A stretch of 64,000 bases of DNA, from positions 744,001 to 808,000 of the forward strand of contig CAVPFX010000002.1 in the NCBI GenBank assembly GCA_963703895.1, in the 5' to 3' direction. The DNA comes from VRUE01 sp963703895 (GTDB taxonomy: Bacteria > Actinomycetota > Thermoleophilia > Solirubrobacterales > 70-9). Below are positions 1 through 10,616 of the stretch, piece after piece. The notes below the pieces were generated by a model, which had not been told where the DNA came from, searched no databases, and saw only the letters and a list, made by a program, of their open reading frames with translations. Every line of letters begins with the position of its first letter. Within the stretch, counting starts at the first letter, position 1. A program made the translations under genes and the position numbers.

Positions 1-801
1 GGTCAGGTCGGCGCGGCGCTGATCCCGGTCGCTGGCGGCGTTCGGGTCGACGTCCTCACCCTGCCCTTCGTGGGCGGCTTCGAGCTCGGCTGGGTCGCCT
101 GGCCGCTGACCGTGCTCGGCATCGTCGCCGTGGTCAACGTGATCAACTTCATCGACGGGGTCGACGGCCTCGCCGCCGGGGTCTGCGTGATCGCCGCGAT
201 CGCACTGGCCGTGATCGCCCTCTCGCTCGACCGCAACGCCGCCGGCGTCCTAGCCGCCCTTACGGCCGGCGGCGCCCTGGGCTTTCTTCGCCACGGCTTC
301 CCGCCCGCCTCCAGCTTCATGGGCGACACCGGCTCCAACCTGCTCGGCTACCTGCTCGCGGTCGCCTCCGTGCAGGGGTCGCTGAAGACCAATGCGGTCG
401 TCGCCCTCGTCCTTCCCCTCGTCGTGCTCGCGGTGCCGATTCTCGACACCGGCTTCGTCGTCGCCAAGCGGCTCAAGTACCGCCAGCCGATCTACCAGGC
501 CGACACCTGGCACTTCCACCACCGCATGGCCAACATCGGCTTCTCGCAGCGGCGCACGCTCGCCTACCTCTATGGCTGGACCCTGGCCCTCGCCGCCCTT
601 GCCCTAGCCCTGCGCTTCGTCCCCTACAGCGACGATCGCGGCCACTTCGACGCGCTCTGGACGGCGGTGGTCGTCGCCTTCGGCCTGCTCGCCCTGGCGA
701 CCAGCGTCTACCTCGTTTACGTGCTCGAGATCCTCAAGCTGCGCCGTGGCGAGCTCAACCCGGAAACCGGTGAGATCGAAGCGATCGAGCTGGAGGAATA
801 A
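1..801 (+). CDS. Undecaprenyl-phosphate sugar-1-phosphate transferase (WecA/TagO/MraY family), 5' truncated
   Basis: An integral membrane enzyme that would move a sugar-1-phosphate from a UDP-sugar to undecaprenyl phosphate, the first lipid-linked step of a cell-wall glycopolymer. The frame is open from base 1, so the N-terminus lies outside the window. Visible family marks are the Asp/Asn-rich motif NVINFIDGVDGLAAG (about residues 46-60 of the visible part), the later FMGDTGSN motif and the HFHHR loop, with several hydrophobic helices between and after them. The C-terminus is acidic. It sits just before the ATP synthase operon, separated by 132 bp. WecA-type is preferred over MraY because of the HFHHR loop; the sugar substrate cannot be read from the sequence. 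Confidence 0.88.
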   Translation, partial: GQVGAALIPVAGGVRVDVLTLPFVGGFELGWVAWPLTVLGIVAVVNVINFIDGVDGLAAGVCVIAAIALAVIALSLDRNAAGVLAALTAGGALGFLRHGFPPASSFMGDTGSNLLGYLLAVASVQGSLKTNAVVALVLPLVVLAVPILDTGFVVAKRLKYRQPIYQADTWHFHHRMANIGFSQRRTLAYLYGWTLALAALALALRFVPYSDDRGHFDALWTAVVVAFGLLALATSVYLVYVLEILKLRRGELNPETGEIEAIELEE

Positions 802-889
802 TCGCCCGCAAGTAGCGAGGAGACTTAGTAACAGGTTGTAACAAGCCTCACGAACTGGCTCTAGAAAGCGGATCGTCGGCCCTTTCGGA

Positions 890-933
890 TATAGTCGCTC
901 GTCCGCCCGCCCTTTCAAAGACGGGCGAATTTT
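890..933 (+). promoter_or_regulatory. Candidate -10 box and leader hairpin before the ATP synthase operon
   Basis: A TATAGT hexamer at 890-895 resembles a -10 box, but no good -35 hexamer stands 16-18 bp upstream. A short stem (904-909 with 922-927) is followed by AATTTT and then directly by the ATG at 934. The stem plus T-run looks like a small intrinsic terminator or attenuator placed where a ribosome binding site would be expected. No Shine-Dalgarno sequence is seen for the gene at 934. Confidence 0.3.
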
Positions 934-1311
934 ATGTCTCCTCCCAAGTACGTCGACCTTCTGGTCATCGCCGCCGCCCTCGCCGTGTTCTTGCTCGGCG
1001 GCTTGCCGATGCTTGGATTCGCCGCCGGGGCTGGTGTCTGGCTCGTTCAGCGCGGCATCCAGATCTTTGCCGAGCGCCTCGCCAACAAGGAACTGGCGGC
1101 TGGCAACCGCCAGCGGGCGATGGCGACGGTCGGGATCTCCACTCTTGGTCGCGTCGGGCTGATGGCGGCCGCGGTCCTGGTTGCCGGGATCGTCGAACGC
1201 GAGGCGGGCCTCACCTCCGCGATCCTCGTGCTCGTCCTCTTCACTGTCTCTTTCGCCGCTCAAGGTATTGCTCACCTCTTCGATGAAGGACCGGAAGTGG
1301 GCAAGGCATGA
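934..1311 (+). CDS. Small membrane protein heading the ATP synthase operon (AtpI-like by position)
   Basis: A 125-residue protein with hydrophobic segments near residues 8-36 and 63-110, split by a basic loop. It lies directly upstream of atpB, overlapping its start by 4 bases (ATGA), the usual place of the poorly conserved subunit I. Subunit I helps assemble the c-ring or handle Mg2+ in other bacteria. I see no diagnostic motif, so the assignment rests on position, size and topology. The ATG at 934 has no clear ribosome binding site; a later in-frame ATG would remove the first helix. Confidence 0.6.
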   Translation: MSPPKYVDLLVIAAALAVFLLGGLPMLGFAAGAGVWLVQRGIQIFAERLANKELAAGNRQRAMATVGISTLGRVGLMAAAVLVAGIVEREAGLTSAILVLVLFTVSFAAQGIAHLFDEGPEVGKA

Positions 1312-2216
1312 GCACCAAGACCAAGGTCTTCATCGGGCTCGGCGTCTACTTCGCGATCGCGATCCTGATGTTCCTGATCTTCGGCAGCAGCGGTAAAAAC
1401 GAAGCCTTCCAGCCCCAGAACGAGTTCAAGCTCGAACCGTGGATCACGCTCGAACTCGCCGGCATCGACCTCAGCATCAACAAGGCGGTGCTCTACCTGG
1501 TGTTGGCCAGCGCCCTGACGATCTTCGTGATGGTCTGGATCTCGCGCCGCATGGAGCAAAAACCGAATCGCGTGCAGACCGCGATCGAGGTCGCCTACGA
1601 CCTGACCAAGAACAACATCACCGGCGGCAACCTCGACACCAAGACGGCGACCCGCTGGTTCCCCTTCCTCGCCGCGCTCTTCTTCTGGATCTGGTTCTCG
1701 AACATGATCGGCTTCCTGCCGCTGCCGACCAACACCGAGCACGCGGTCAACGTCTTCGGCCTCGAAGTCCCCTCTTTCGCGATCTACGCGGCGACCGCCA
1801 ACCTCTCGATCCCGCTGGTCCTGACCCTCGTCGTCTGGATCTCCTACCACGTCGAAGGCGTGCGATCCAAGGGCCTCTTCAAGTACCTGGCCAGCTGGTT
1901 GCCGCCCGGCCTCGAGGACATGAACCCGGCCGCCAAGGGCTTCATCTTCGTGATCGAGGCGATCTCGCACTTCGCCCGCTTGATCTCGCTCTCCGTGCGA
2001 CTCTTCGCCAACATCCTCGCCGGCCACCTGCTGCTGCTCTTCATGGGTGGCGGGCTCGCGGTGCTGCTCGGCATCGCCGCGCTCGGCGCCCTCACCTTCC
2101 CGCTGGCATTCTTCTTCTTCATCCTCGAGGTCGGCCTTATCGCCACCCTGCAGGCCTTCATCTTCTCGACCCTCACCGCTATCTACCTCGGCGGAGCCAC
2201 CTCCGCCAGCCATTAG
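1308..2216 (+). CDS. atpB: ATP synthase Fo subunit a
   Basis: Subunit a of the membrane Fo sector, forming the proton half-channels against the c-ring. At 302 residues it is long for the family, with an N-terminal membrane helix and an extra soluble stretch before the conserved core. The core is clear: NMIGFLPLPTN, and the helix with the essential arginine, SLSVRLFANILAGH. The ATG overlaps the stop of the upstream gene (ATGA), implying translational coupling. The next gene, atpE, follows after 18 bp with AAAAGGAG as its ribosome binding site. Confidence 0.97.
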   Translation: MSTKTKVFIGLGVYFAIAILMFLIFGSSGKNEAFQPQNEFKLEPWITLELAGIDLSINKAVLYLVLASALTIFVMVWISRRMEQKPNRVQTAIEVAYDLTKNNITGGNLDTKTATRWFPFLAALFFWIWFSNMIGFLPLPTNTEHAVNVFGLEVPSFAIYAATANLSIPLVLTLVVWISYHVEGVRSKGLFKYLASWLPPGLEDMNPAAKGFIFVIEAISHFARLISLSVRLFANILAGHLLLLFMGGGLAVLLGIAALGALTFPLAFFFFILEVGLIATLQAFIFSTLTAIYLGGATSASH

Positions 2217-2234
2217 AAAAGGAGCGCTACCTCA

Positions 2235-2501
2235 ATGGATCTGTCCCCAGTTGCCGCCGCGATTTCCGACGAAGGGATCGAATCGGCCGGTAAGGCGATC
2301 GCCCTCGGCGTAGGTGCCGGTCTTGGCTCAATCGGCGCAGGCATTGGCATCGGCATCATCTTCGGCAAGGAGATCGAGTCGGTCGCCCGCCAGCCCGAGA
2401 TGAAAGACGAGCTGCAGAGCATCCGCTGGCTCGGCTTCGCGCTTACCGAGGCCGTGGCCTTCTACACCTTCATCTTCGGCCTGATCGCCTTCTTCCTCTA
2501 G
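2235..2501 (+). CDS. atpE: ATP synthase Fo subunit c
   Basis: The 88-residue proteolipid of the rotor ring. It has the expected hairpin of two helices: a Gly-rich first helix (GAGLGSIGAGIGIGIIFG) and a second helix carrying the proton-binding glutamate in LTEAVAFYTF. A short polar loop with R-Q-P (VARQPEM) joins them, the signature contact with subunit gamma. The first helix lacks the Gln seen in sodium-binding rings, so a proton-driven enzyme is inferred. It has a good ribosome binding site, AAAAGGAG, about 9 bases before the ATG. Confidence 0.97.
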   Translation: MDLSPVAAAISDEGIESAGKAIALGVGAGLGSIGAGIGIGIIFGKEIESVARQPEMKDELQSIRWLGFALTEAVAFYTFIFGLIAFFL

Positions 2502-2510
2502 GCCGATCGC

Positions 2511-3107
2511 GTGGAGATCATCGCTGACATAGCGGGTCTGGTTCCGCTCGCGGCAGAGGCCGCCCACGGCTCCGAAGAGGGCGGCAGCTTCCTGGTCTCA
2601 CCGGGCCTTGGCCTGATGATCTGGACGCTGGTGCTCTTCCTCTTCACGATGTGGGTGCTGAGCAAGGTTGCCTTCCCGAAGATCCAGGAGGCGCTCGACA
2701 AGCGCGCCAGGACGATCAGCGAGTCGATCGAGGCGGCGGAACGCCAGCGCAAGGAGTCCGACGAGCTGCTCGCCGAGTACCGCGGGCGCCTCGAGGAGGC
2801 CCGCGAGCAGGCCGACGACATCATGGCCCGTGCCCGCAAAGCGGCGGAAACCGCCGAGACCGAGGCGAAAACCGCCGGCAAGGAGCGGGGCGAGGAGCTG
2901 GTTGCGGCCGCGCAGCGCGAAATCGACGCGGCGACCCGGCGCTCGCTCGACCAGATCCGCAAGGAGGTCGCCGACCTCACCGTGCTGGCGACCGAGAAGG
3001 TCACCCGCAAGTCGCTCAGCGAGTCCGACCAGCGCCGCCTCGTCGAGGAGGCGCTCAGCGAGGTCGACTTCACCGCGCTTTCCGGGGCGGAGGAGTCGAG
3101 GAACTAA
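2511..3107 (+). CDS. atpF: ATP synthase Fo subunit b
   Basis: The peripheral stalk subunit (198 residues). A single membrane helix at about residues 35-55 (LMIWTLVLFLFTMWVLSKVA) is followed by a long charged coiled coil rich in Glu, Ala, Arg and Lys. The gene starts with GTG at 2511, 9 bp after atpE. It ends TAATG, where the last A of the stop begins the ATG of atpH, so the two are translationally coupled. The 30-residue segment before the membrane helix is longer than in most b subunits. Confidence 0.95.
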   Translation: MEIIADIAGLVPLAAEAAHGSEEGGSFLVSPGLGLMIWTLVLFLFTMWVLSKVAFPKIQEALDKRARTISESIEAAERQRKESDELLAEYRGRLEEAREQADDIMARARKAAETAETEAKTAGKERGEELVAAAQREIDAATRRSLDQIRKEVADLTVLATEKVTRKSLSESDQRRLVEEALSEVDFTALSGAEESRN

Positions 3108-3640
3108 TGCAGGAAGCAGCTCGCGTATACGCCGAGGCCCTCTTCGATGTGGCCAAGGACAAGGGAAAGCTCGACGCGATTCGCGGCGAGCTGGGCCAGT
3201 TCGTCGACGCAGTCGACGGCAACCGCGAGCTGCAGGTCTTCTTCTTCAGTCCTTATTTCTCCTCAGCGGAGAAGGTGGAGGGACTGAAGCGCGCCGTCAG
3301 CGACGCCGATGCGGAGCTGCTCAACTTCCTCGAGCTGTTGATCGAGAAGCAGCGGATGCCGGAGATCTTCCGCATCCGCCGCCAGCTCGACGAGCTCTGG
3401 AAGCAGGAGAACCGGCGCATCGACGTGACCGTGACCAGTGCGGTCACACTGGAGCCGGCGGTGGTCGAGAAGGTCGGTGAGGAGATTGAGCGGCAGACGG
3501 GCCAGAAGGTCGATCTGTCCAGCCGCGTCGATGCCGAGATCCTCGGTGGAATCGTCTTGCAGGTCGGCAACAAGGTGCTCGACGCGAGCATCCGCAGTCG
3601 CTTGGAGAAACTTCGAAAGAGCGTCGCTCAAGCGGCGTAA
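3107..3640 (+). CDS. atpH: ATP synthase F1 subunit delta
   Basis: The 177-residue subunit joining the peripheral stalk to the top of F1. The start is the ATG at 3107, overlapping the atpF stop by one base. The N-terminus ARVYAEALFDVAKDKGKLD is the usual AxxYAxALFxxA pattern, and the C-terminal region contains the conserved GGIVLQVGNKVLDASIRSRL. It is followed by GTAAGGAGG, a strong ribosome binding site serving atpA. Confidence 0.95.
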   Translation: MQEAARVYAEALFDVAKDKGKLDAIRGELGQFVDAVDGNRELQVFFFSPYFSSAEKVEGLKRAVSDADAELLNFLELLIEKQRMPEIFRIRRQLDELWKQENRRIDVTVTSAVTLEPAVVEKVGEEIERQTGQKVDLSSRVDAEILGGIVLQVGNKVLDASIRSRLEKLRKSVAQAA

Positions 3641-3659
3641 GGAGGCATAGAGCACCCCC

Positions 3660-5303
3660 ATGGACATCAAGCCCGACGAGATCGCAAGCATCCTCCGCGA
3701 GAGGATCGAGGGACTGGACACGGAATCGGCTGACCTTGCAGAGGTCGGCACCGTGCTCTCCGTCGCCGACGGCATCGCGCGTATTCACGGCCTCGACAAC
3801 TGCATGGCGCTGGAGATGCTGGACCTGCCGCATGGGGTCACCGGCCTGGCGCTGAACCTCGAGGAGGACAACGTCGGCGCCGTGCTCTTCGGCGAGTGGG
3901 ACAAGGTCGTCGAGGGCGACACGGTCAAGCGCACCGGCCACCTGCTGCGGATCCCGGTCGGCGACGAGCTGCTCGGCCGCATGGTCGACCCGCTCGGCCG
4001 CCCGCTCGACGACGCCGGCGAGGTGGCGACGACGCAGACCCGCCCGGCCGAGTTCAAGGCCCCGGGTGTCGTCCAGCGCCAGCCCGTCACCGAACCGGTC
4101 CAGACCGGGCTGATGTCGATCGACGGCATGATCCCGATCGGCCGCGGCCAGCGAGAGCTGATCATCGGCGACCGCCAGACCGGCAAGACCGCGATCGCGA
4201 TCGACACGATCATCAACAACCGCGACAAGGACATGATCTGCATTTACGTCGCGATCGGGCAGAAGATGTCGACGGTCGTCCAGCTCAAGCAGGTGCTGGA
4301 GGAGAACGGCGCGATGGAGAACACGATCATCGTCGCCGCCCCCGCCGACGAGGCGGCGCCGATCAAGTTCATCGCCCCCTACGCGGGCTGCGCGATGGGC
4401 GAGCACTTCCTCTACAACGGCAAGGCCGCGCTCTGCGTCTACGACGACCTCACCAAGCATGCCTACGCCTACCGCCAGATGTCGCTGCTGCTGCGGCGCC
4501 CGCCGGGACGCGAGGCCTACCCGGGTGACGTCTTCTACCTGCACTCGCGCCTGCTGGAGCGGGCGGTCAAGCTCAACGACGACCTCGGCGGCGGCTCGCT
4601 GACGGCACTGCCGATCATCGAGACCCAGGCCTCCGACGTCTCCGCCTACATCCCGACCAACGTGATCTCGATCACCGACGGTCAGATCTTCCTCGAGTCC
4701 GACCTCTTCTACTCGGGCGTCCGCCCGGCGATCAACGTCGGCATCTCGGTCTCGCGGGTGGGCGGTAACGCGCAGACCAAGGCGATGAAGAAGGTCGCCG
4801 GCAAGCTGCGCCTCGACCTCTCCCAGTACCGCGACCTCGAGGCCTTCGCCCAGTTCGGCTCCGAGCTCGATCCCGAGACGCAGAAGACGCTGAACCGCGG
4901 CGAACGGCTGGTCGAGCTGCTCAAGCAGAAGGAGCGCGAGCCGCTCGGCGTCGCCGACCAGGTGGCGGCGATCTACTCCGGCACCGGTGGCTACCTCGAC
5001 CGGATCGCCACCGACCGCGTCGGCGAGTTCCTCGGCGACCTGAAGATCCGCCTGCACTCCGAGAAGGCCGATCTGCTGGCGCGGATCGCCGATACCGGCA
5101 AGCTCGAGGAGGCCGACGAGGAGGAGCTGGGCAAGGCGATCGCCGAGTTCGTCGACGACTTCGGCCCCGACTTCGATGAGCACGGCGACCCGCTCGAGAA
5201 GGGCGAATCGGATCGAGTCAAGTCCGAGGAGGAGCGCTCGAAGCCCTCCCGCACCGCCGAGGCCGAGTCCGAGGAGACCGAGAAGGAGGCCACCCCGGCC
5301 TAG
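3660..5303 (+). CDS. atpA: ATP synthase F1 subunit alpha
   Basis: The non-catalytic nucleotide-binding subunit (547 residues). Walker A is GDRQTGKTA at about residues 169-177, and the signature PAINVGISVSRVGG lies near 357-370. The protein ends with about 40 extra acidic, Ser/Lys-rich residues beyond the usual C-terminus, a low-complexity tail that is probably disordered. It has a strong ribosome binding site, and atpG follows after 26 bp. Confidence 0.97.
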   Translation: MDIKPDEIASILRERIEGLDTESADLAEVGTVLSVADGIARIHGLDNCMALEMLDLPHGVTGLALNLEEDNVGAVLFGEWDKVVEGDTVKRTGHLLRIPVGDELLGRMVDPLGRPLDDAGEVATTQTRPAEFKAPGVVQRQPVTEPVQTGLMSIDGMIPIGRGQRELIIGDRQTGKTAIAIDTIINNRDKDMICIYVAIGQKMSTVVQLKQVLEENGAMENTIIVAAPADEAAPIKFIAPYAGCAMGEHFLYNGKAALCVYDDLTKHAYAYRQMSLLLRRPPGREAYPGDVFYLHSRLLERAVKLNDDLGGGSLTALPIIETQASDVSAYIPTNVISITDGQIFLESDLFYSGVRPAINVGISVSRVGGNAQTKAMKKVAGKLRLDLSQYRDLEAFAQFGSELDPETQKTLNRGERLVELLKQKEREPLGVADQVAAIYSGTGGYLDRIATDRVGEFLGDLKIRLHSEKADLLARIADTGKLEEADEEELGKAIAEFVDDFGPDFDEHGDPLEKGESDRVKSEEERSKPSRTAEAESEETEKEATPA

Positions 5304-5329
5304 CTCGCAGCTAGCGCCGGTACCCGCCC

Positions 5330-6250
5330 ATGGCCACTCAGAAGGACGTCAAGAATCGCATCGCGTCGATCAAGAACATCAACAAGATCACGCGGGCGAT
5401 GGAGATGGTTGCCGCGGCGCGCCTGCGCCGGGCCGAACAGCGGATCGAGCAGCTGCGTCCCTACGCCCAGTCGATGCGCAAGCTCACCCGCCGCGCTTCC
5501 GAGCAGGCCGGCGGGATCCCGCGCGTGCCGGTGCTGGAAGAGCGCGAGGTCGAGAAGCGCGTCGGCGTCGTCCTGATCACCGGTGATCGCGGTCTGGCCG
5601 GCGCCTTCAACACCAACATCATCCGCGACGGCTTGCGGCTCAAGGGCGAGCTGCGCGAGCAGAGCAAGGAGGCGGTCTTCTCCGCCGTCGGCCGCAAGGG
5701 CGTCTCGGCGCTGACCTTCCGCAAAGAGGACCCACGCACTTCGTATGTCGGCTTCACCGATCGTCCCGGCTTCGCCAACGCGCGCGAGATCGGCGAGGAG
5801 CTGACCTCCAGCTACGTCGACGGTGAGCTCGACCGGGTCGAGCTGGTCTACAACCGCTACGTCTCGCCGCTGACCCAGCACGTCTGGCGGCAGACCCTGC
5901 TTCCCCTGCAACAGGCCGACGTGATCGGCGAGGGCGTTGCCGAGGAGGAAGAGGAGGGTGAGGAAAGCGAGATCGAGAAGGCGCACAGCCGCTCGATCTG
6001 GGAGTACGAGCCCGACGCGGAGGAGCTGCTGGGACAGCTGATCCCGGAGTACGTGAACATCTCGGTGTACCGGGCGCTGCTCGAGTCCGCCGCCTCGGAG
6101 CTGGGGGCGCGGATGACCGCGATGCGCAGCGCCGCGGAGAACGCTGAAGAAATGATGGGCGATCTGACCCTGGAGATGAACCGGGTGAGGCAGGCCGAGA
6201 TCACCCAGGAGATCCTCGAGGTCGTCGCCGGCGCCGAGGCGCTTGGATAA
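5330..6250 (+). CDS. atpG: ATP synthase F1 subunit gamma
   Basis: The central rotor shaft (306 residues). The N-terminal helix (KNRIASIKNINKITRAMEMV) and the C-terminal helix (ESAASELGARMTAMRSAAEN) are the two conserved coiled-coil strands. Between them lies GVVLITGDRGLAGAFNTN. An acidic insert of about 15 residues (EEEEEGEESEIEKAHSRS) sits at about 205-222, in the part of gamma where regulatory inserts occur in some lineages. No Shine-Dalgarno sequence is visible before the ATG. Confidence 0.96.
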   Translation: MATQKDVKNRIASIKNINKITRAMEMVAAARLRRAEQRIEQLRPYAQSMRKLTRRASEQAGGIPRVPVLEEREVEKRVGVVLITGDRGLAGAFNTNIIRDGLRLKGELREQSKEAVFSAVGRKGVSALTFRKEDPRTSYVGFTDRPGFANAREIGEELTSSYVDGELDRVELVYNRYVSPLTQHVWRQTLLPLQQADVIGEGVAEEEEEGEESEIEKAHSRSIWEYEPDAEELLGQLIPEYVNISVYRALLESAASELGARMTAMRSAAENAEEMMGDLTLEMNRVRQAEITQEILEVVAGAEALG

Positions 6251-6275
6251 AGCTGAGAATCGAGAAAAGGAACCA

Positions 6276-7700
<1,425 letters not shown>

Positions 7701-7709
7701 GCAAGACCC

Positions 7710-8123
7710 ATGGCAGCCGAGCACATGGTCGACGTCGAAGTCCTCACCCCCGAGGGGGAGGTCTTCAACGGCGAAGTCCACCAGGTCTCGACCCGCACCG
7801 CGGTCGGCGAGCTCGGCATCCTCGCCAACCACACCCCGCTGCTGGCGGCGCTGCAGCCCACCGAGCTGCGCCTCCACGTCAGCGACTCCGAGACCAAGCG
7901 CTACGCCCAGTCCCACGGCTGGCTACAGGTCTTCGGCAACCACGCCAAGCTCCTGGTCGAGGAGGTGCTGGCCCCCGAGGACCTCGACGCCAGCACCCTC
8001 AAAGAGCAGCTCGCCGACGCCGAACAACGACTCAAAGAGTCCGAGGACGGCAGCGGCGCCTACGCCCGAGCGGAGAAGGATCGCGCTCGGGCTGAAGCAT
8101 TCCTCGCTATCGCCCAGTCGTAG
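7710..8123 (+). CDS. atpC: ATP synthase F1 subunit epsilon
   Basis: The 137-residue last subunit of the operon. The N-terminal beta-sandwich is recognisable (VDVEVLTPEGEVFNGEV, then GELGILANHTPLLAAL). The C-terminal helical hairpin that inhibits hydrolysis is present and charged. Nothing of the ATP operon follows, and a foreign-looking block begins about 240 bp downstream. Confidence 0.95.
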   Translation: MAAEHMVDVEVLTPEGEVFNGEVHQVSTRTAVGELGILANHTPLLAALQPTELRLHVSDSETKRYAQSHGWLQVFGNHAKLLVEEVLAPEDLDASTLKEQLADAEQRLKESEDGSGAYARAEKDRARAEAFLAIAQS

Positions 8124-8368
8124 GGCATTGGCTTGCCTGCGGCAAGCGCGTATCTGATTGACCATGGCGGGATGGGGCAAAGTCCGGCGCCGATTGCTGG
8201 CGGGAAATTCTGTGCCCGGCATTCGAGGGTGCTTCGGGCTCAGGTTGGCCATGGTTCCCGAGCCTCCAGCCGTCCGACTCAGCTAATAATTTTCTGCCCC
8301 TCGGAGGCTTCGGCTGCCCGGCCCGGCATATTGCCTCGCCTTGGAGCGTGAGGCCCGCCGAGCCAGGA
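8124..8368. other. Intergenic segment with a small hairpin, left edge of the R-M island
   Basis: About 245 bp without a convincing gene. A perfect 7-bp stem with a TGC loop (8131-8137 with 8141-8147) lies 8 bases after the atpC stop and may help end the ATP synthase transcript, although no T-run follows. Base composition changes toward less GC-rich from about 8280. I looked for a tRNA fragment or a direct repeat marking an insertion and did not find one I trust. Confidence 0.45.
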
Positions 8369-10616
8369 ATGCCAAAGAATAAGCGACAAGACTCAACACC
8401 GCGGCCAACCATGGTTAACCTGTTTTCCGGGGGTGGAGGCATGCACCTCGGGTTCGCCAGGGCTGGTTTTGAAACAGTCTTCGCGACTGACATCGAGCCG
8501 AGTGCGGCGGCTACGTTTGCTCTCAATTCCCCAGCCGTGTCCTTCCACCAAGGCGACATTCGGCATCTGACTCCATCTGACGTTAAGGAGCTAATTGGCG
8601 ATCGGGCCATCGACGTCGTCATAGGCGGGCCTCCGTGTCAGGGCTTCTCAACCATCGGAGACCAGATCCAGGGAGATGCGCGTAACGGTCTTTTCGAGGC
8701 TTACGCTCGAGTGGTGCGCTGGATTCAGCCGCGTGCCTTCGTGATGGAGAACACTAGTTATCTACGTAGCCAGTACGGCGGCCGGTACGAACAGGAGATC
8801 GCGTCGTACCTAGGGTCTCTGGGCTACCAAATTTCGATCAAGACGTTGAACGCTGCTGACTTTGGTGTCCCTCAGAACCGGAGGCGCGTCTTCTTCGTCG
8901 GGTCGCGTCTTGACGCTGGGTTTCGCTGGCCAAACCCATCCTTCGGAGATCATGCCCGTCGTGGTGCTCCGCCCTACCGCACCGTTGGTGAGACGATTAT
9001 GGATATAGCTAATGTGGAGAACTCGGATTTGCCAAATCACGTTCCACTTCGACACGGAGACATCGTTCGGGCGCGATATCGGCTGATTCCAGAGGGAGGT
9101 CGGCTTCCTCCACCACAAGATCTACCCGCAGAGATCCGTCGCCGTAACTTTGGCAACACCTACAAGCGTCTTCACCGCAACAAACCATCACTTACGTTGG
9201 TCCCCGGGAACAATGCCTTCCCGGTCCACCCCACCGAAGATCGGAGCCTTACAGCAAGAGAGGCGGCTCGTCTACAGGGCTTCCCAGATACCTATGTCTT
9301 TGTGGGAAGTCGAGCCGAGCAATGCAAGCTTGTCGGTAATGCGGTTCCCGTTCAGTTGGCGTTTGCGCTTGGTAGAGCAACCCGGCGACATGTGGAATCG
9401 CAGGATGTCGGCACCTCGCGTTCGCATAGGTCGTTGCCATTCGGACTGCCCAGCCGACCACGCAATGCAGAGGCAGTCAGCCCGCTGCCTCGAAAGGGTG
9501 GGGAGCAGCTTCGGGCTGCAAGCTTCTTCACTGGGGCCGGGGGGCTGCTTTTGGGCTTTCTGCGAGCCGGTTTTTCAATAGCTGGCTCACTTGACCGCAA
9601 GAACATCGTTGCGCGGAATCTCGACCTGAACTTCCCCGAGGTGCAGCACATCCGACGTGATCTCCTTGAAATGGACACGACGGAGGCACTGGCTTTTTTC
9701 GGGTCTGATCTTGATGTCGTTTTTGGGGGACCGCCCTGTCAAGGGTTCTCGATTTTCGGAAAGCGCCGCTTCACCCGCACGCGAGGACATGATCCGGGAA
9801 AGGATCCTCTGAACGAGGTCGCGATCCGTTACATCGACCTTGCGATTGCCCTTTCTCCGAAAGTGATCTTTATGGAGAACGTCAAGGGGTTTCTCTCTAC
9901 CCCGCGCGGCTCAAGCACTTACCTTGAGGAGATTAAGGCGCGCTTGCAAAAGGGGGGCTATCGGGCGCAAATCGAGCTCGTAAACTGTGCCCAGCTCGGA
10001 GCTTCCCCAGCTCAGGGAGCGAGTTATTCTTGTCGCGACCCGTCCAGAGGTCGACTTTCATTGGCCTGCGGCCAAGCACTTCGGGGAGCCGAAGCCGTGG
10101 CAGCGTCCCTACGTCACAGTCGGGGATGTAATTTCTGACCTCACCGACCCCGCTACTCACAGTAAGGAGATTAGCCACGTTCCCATGGCGCATAAGGAGC
10201 TCGTTGCTGAGAGATTCATGCTAATTCCAGAGGGGGGGCGCCTGCCCGAGAAAGATCTTCCAGAGCGGCTCCGTCGTGGCTACCGAAGCGACAACATCAA
10301 GAATTTCAGCCATGTCTATCGTCGTCTTTCAAGGTCACGTCCGGCGGGCACGATGGTCCCGGGACACAATGCCTTTCCGGTTCACCCGACCCTTCCTCGG
10401 ACCCTCACTGTTCGAGAGGCTGCCCGAATTCAGACATTCCCCGATTGGATGCGTTTCGTCGGCACGCGTCAACAGCAGTGCACGCTGGTTGGAAACGCAG
10501 TGCCACCTCTCGTGGCCGAGATATTCGCGCAGCAGATCGCAAAGGCAATCATGGGAAATGCAAATGACCCCGGCTACAAGGCCGACATATACGAGCTGAG
10601 GGCTCAATCGGCTTGA
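8369..10616 (+). pseudogene. Fused double DNA (cytosine-5) methyltransferase, one-base frameshift in the second domain
   Basis: Two complete C5-methyltransferase units in one reading frame. Domain 1 has MVNLFSGGGGMHLGFARAGF, the catalytic GGPPCQGFS, an ENT in place of the usual ENV, and QNRRRVFFVGSR. Domain 2 has FFTGAGGLLLGFLRAGFS, GGPPCQGFSIFG, MENVKGF and QLRERVILVATR. The recognition regions of the two halves are alike (LIPEGGRLP..., VPGxNAFPVHP, REAARxQxFP, LVGNAVP), pointing to an internal duplication. An extra C near 10002 breaks the frame just at the GVPQ motif; without it the protein would be 748 residues. As written, the first frame ends at 10138 and the rest is out of frame. The start could be ATG 8369 or GTG 8348. 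It is the modification half of the island. Confidence 0.85.

Noticed and set aside
3444..5183. Long minus-strand open frame opposite atpA
   Set aside because: A shadow of GC-rich coding sequence; low-complexity Leu/Arg/Asp content with no motifs.
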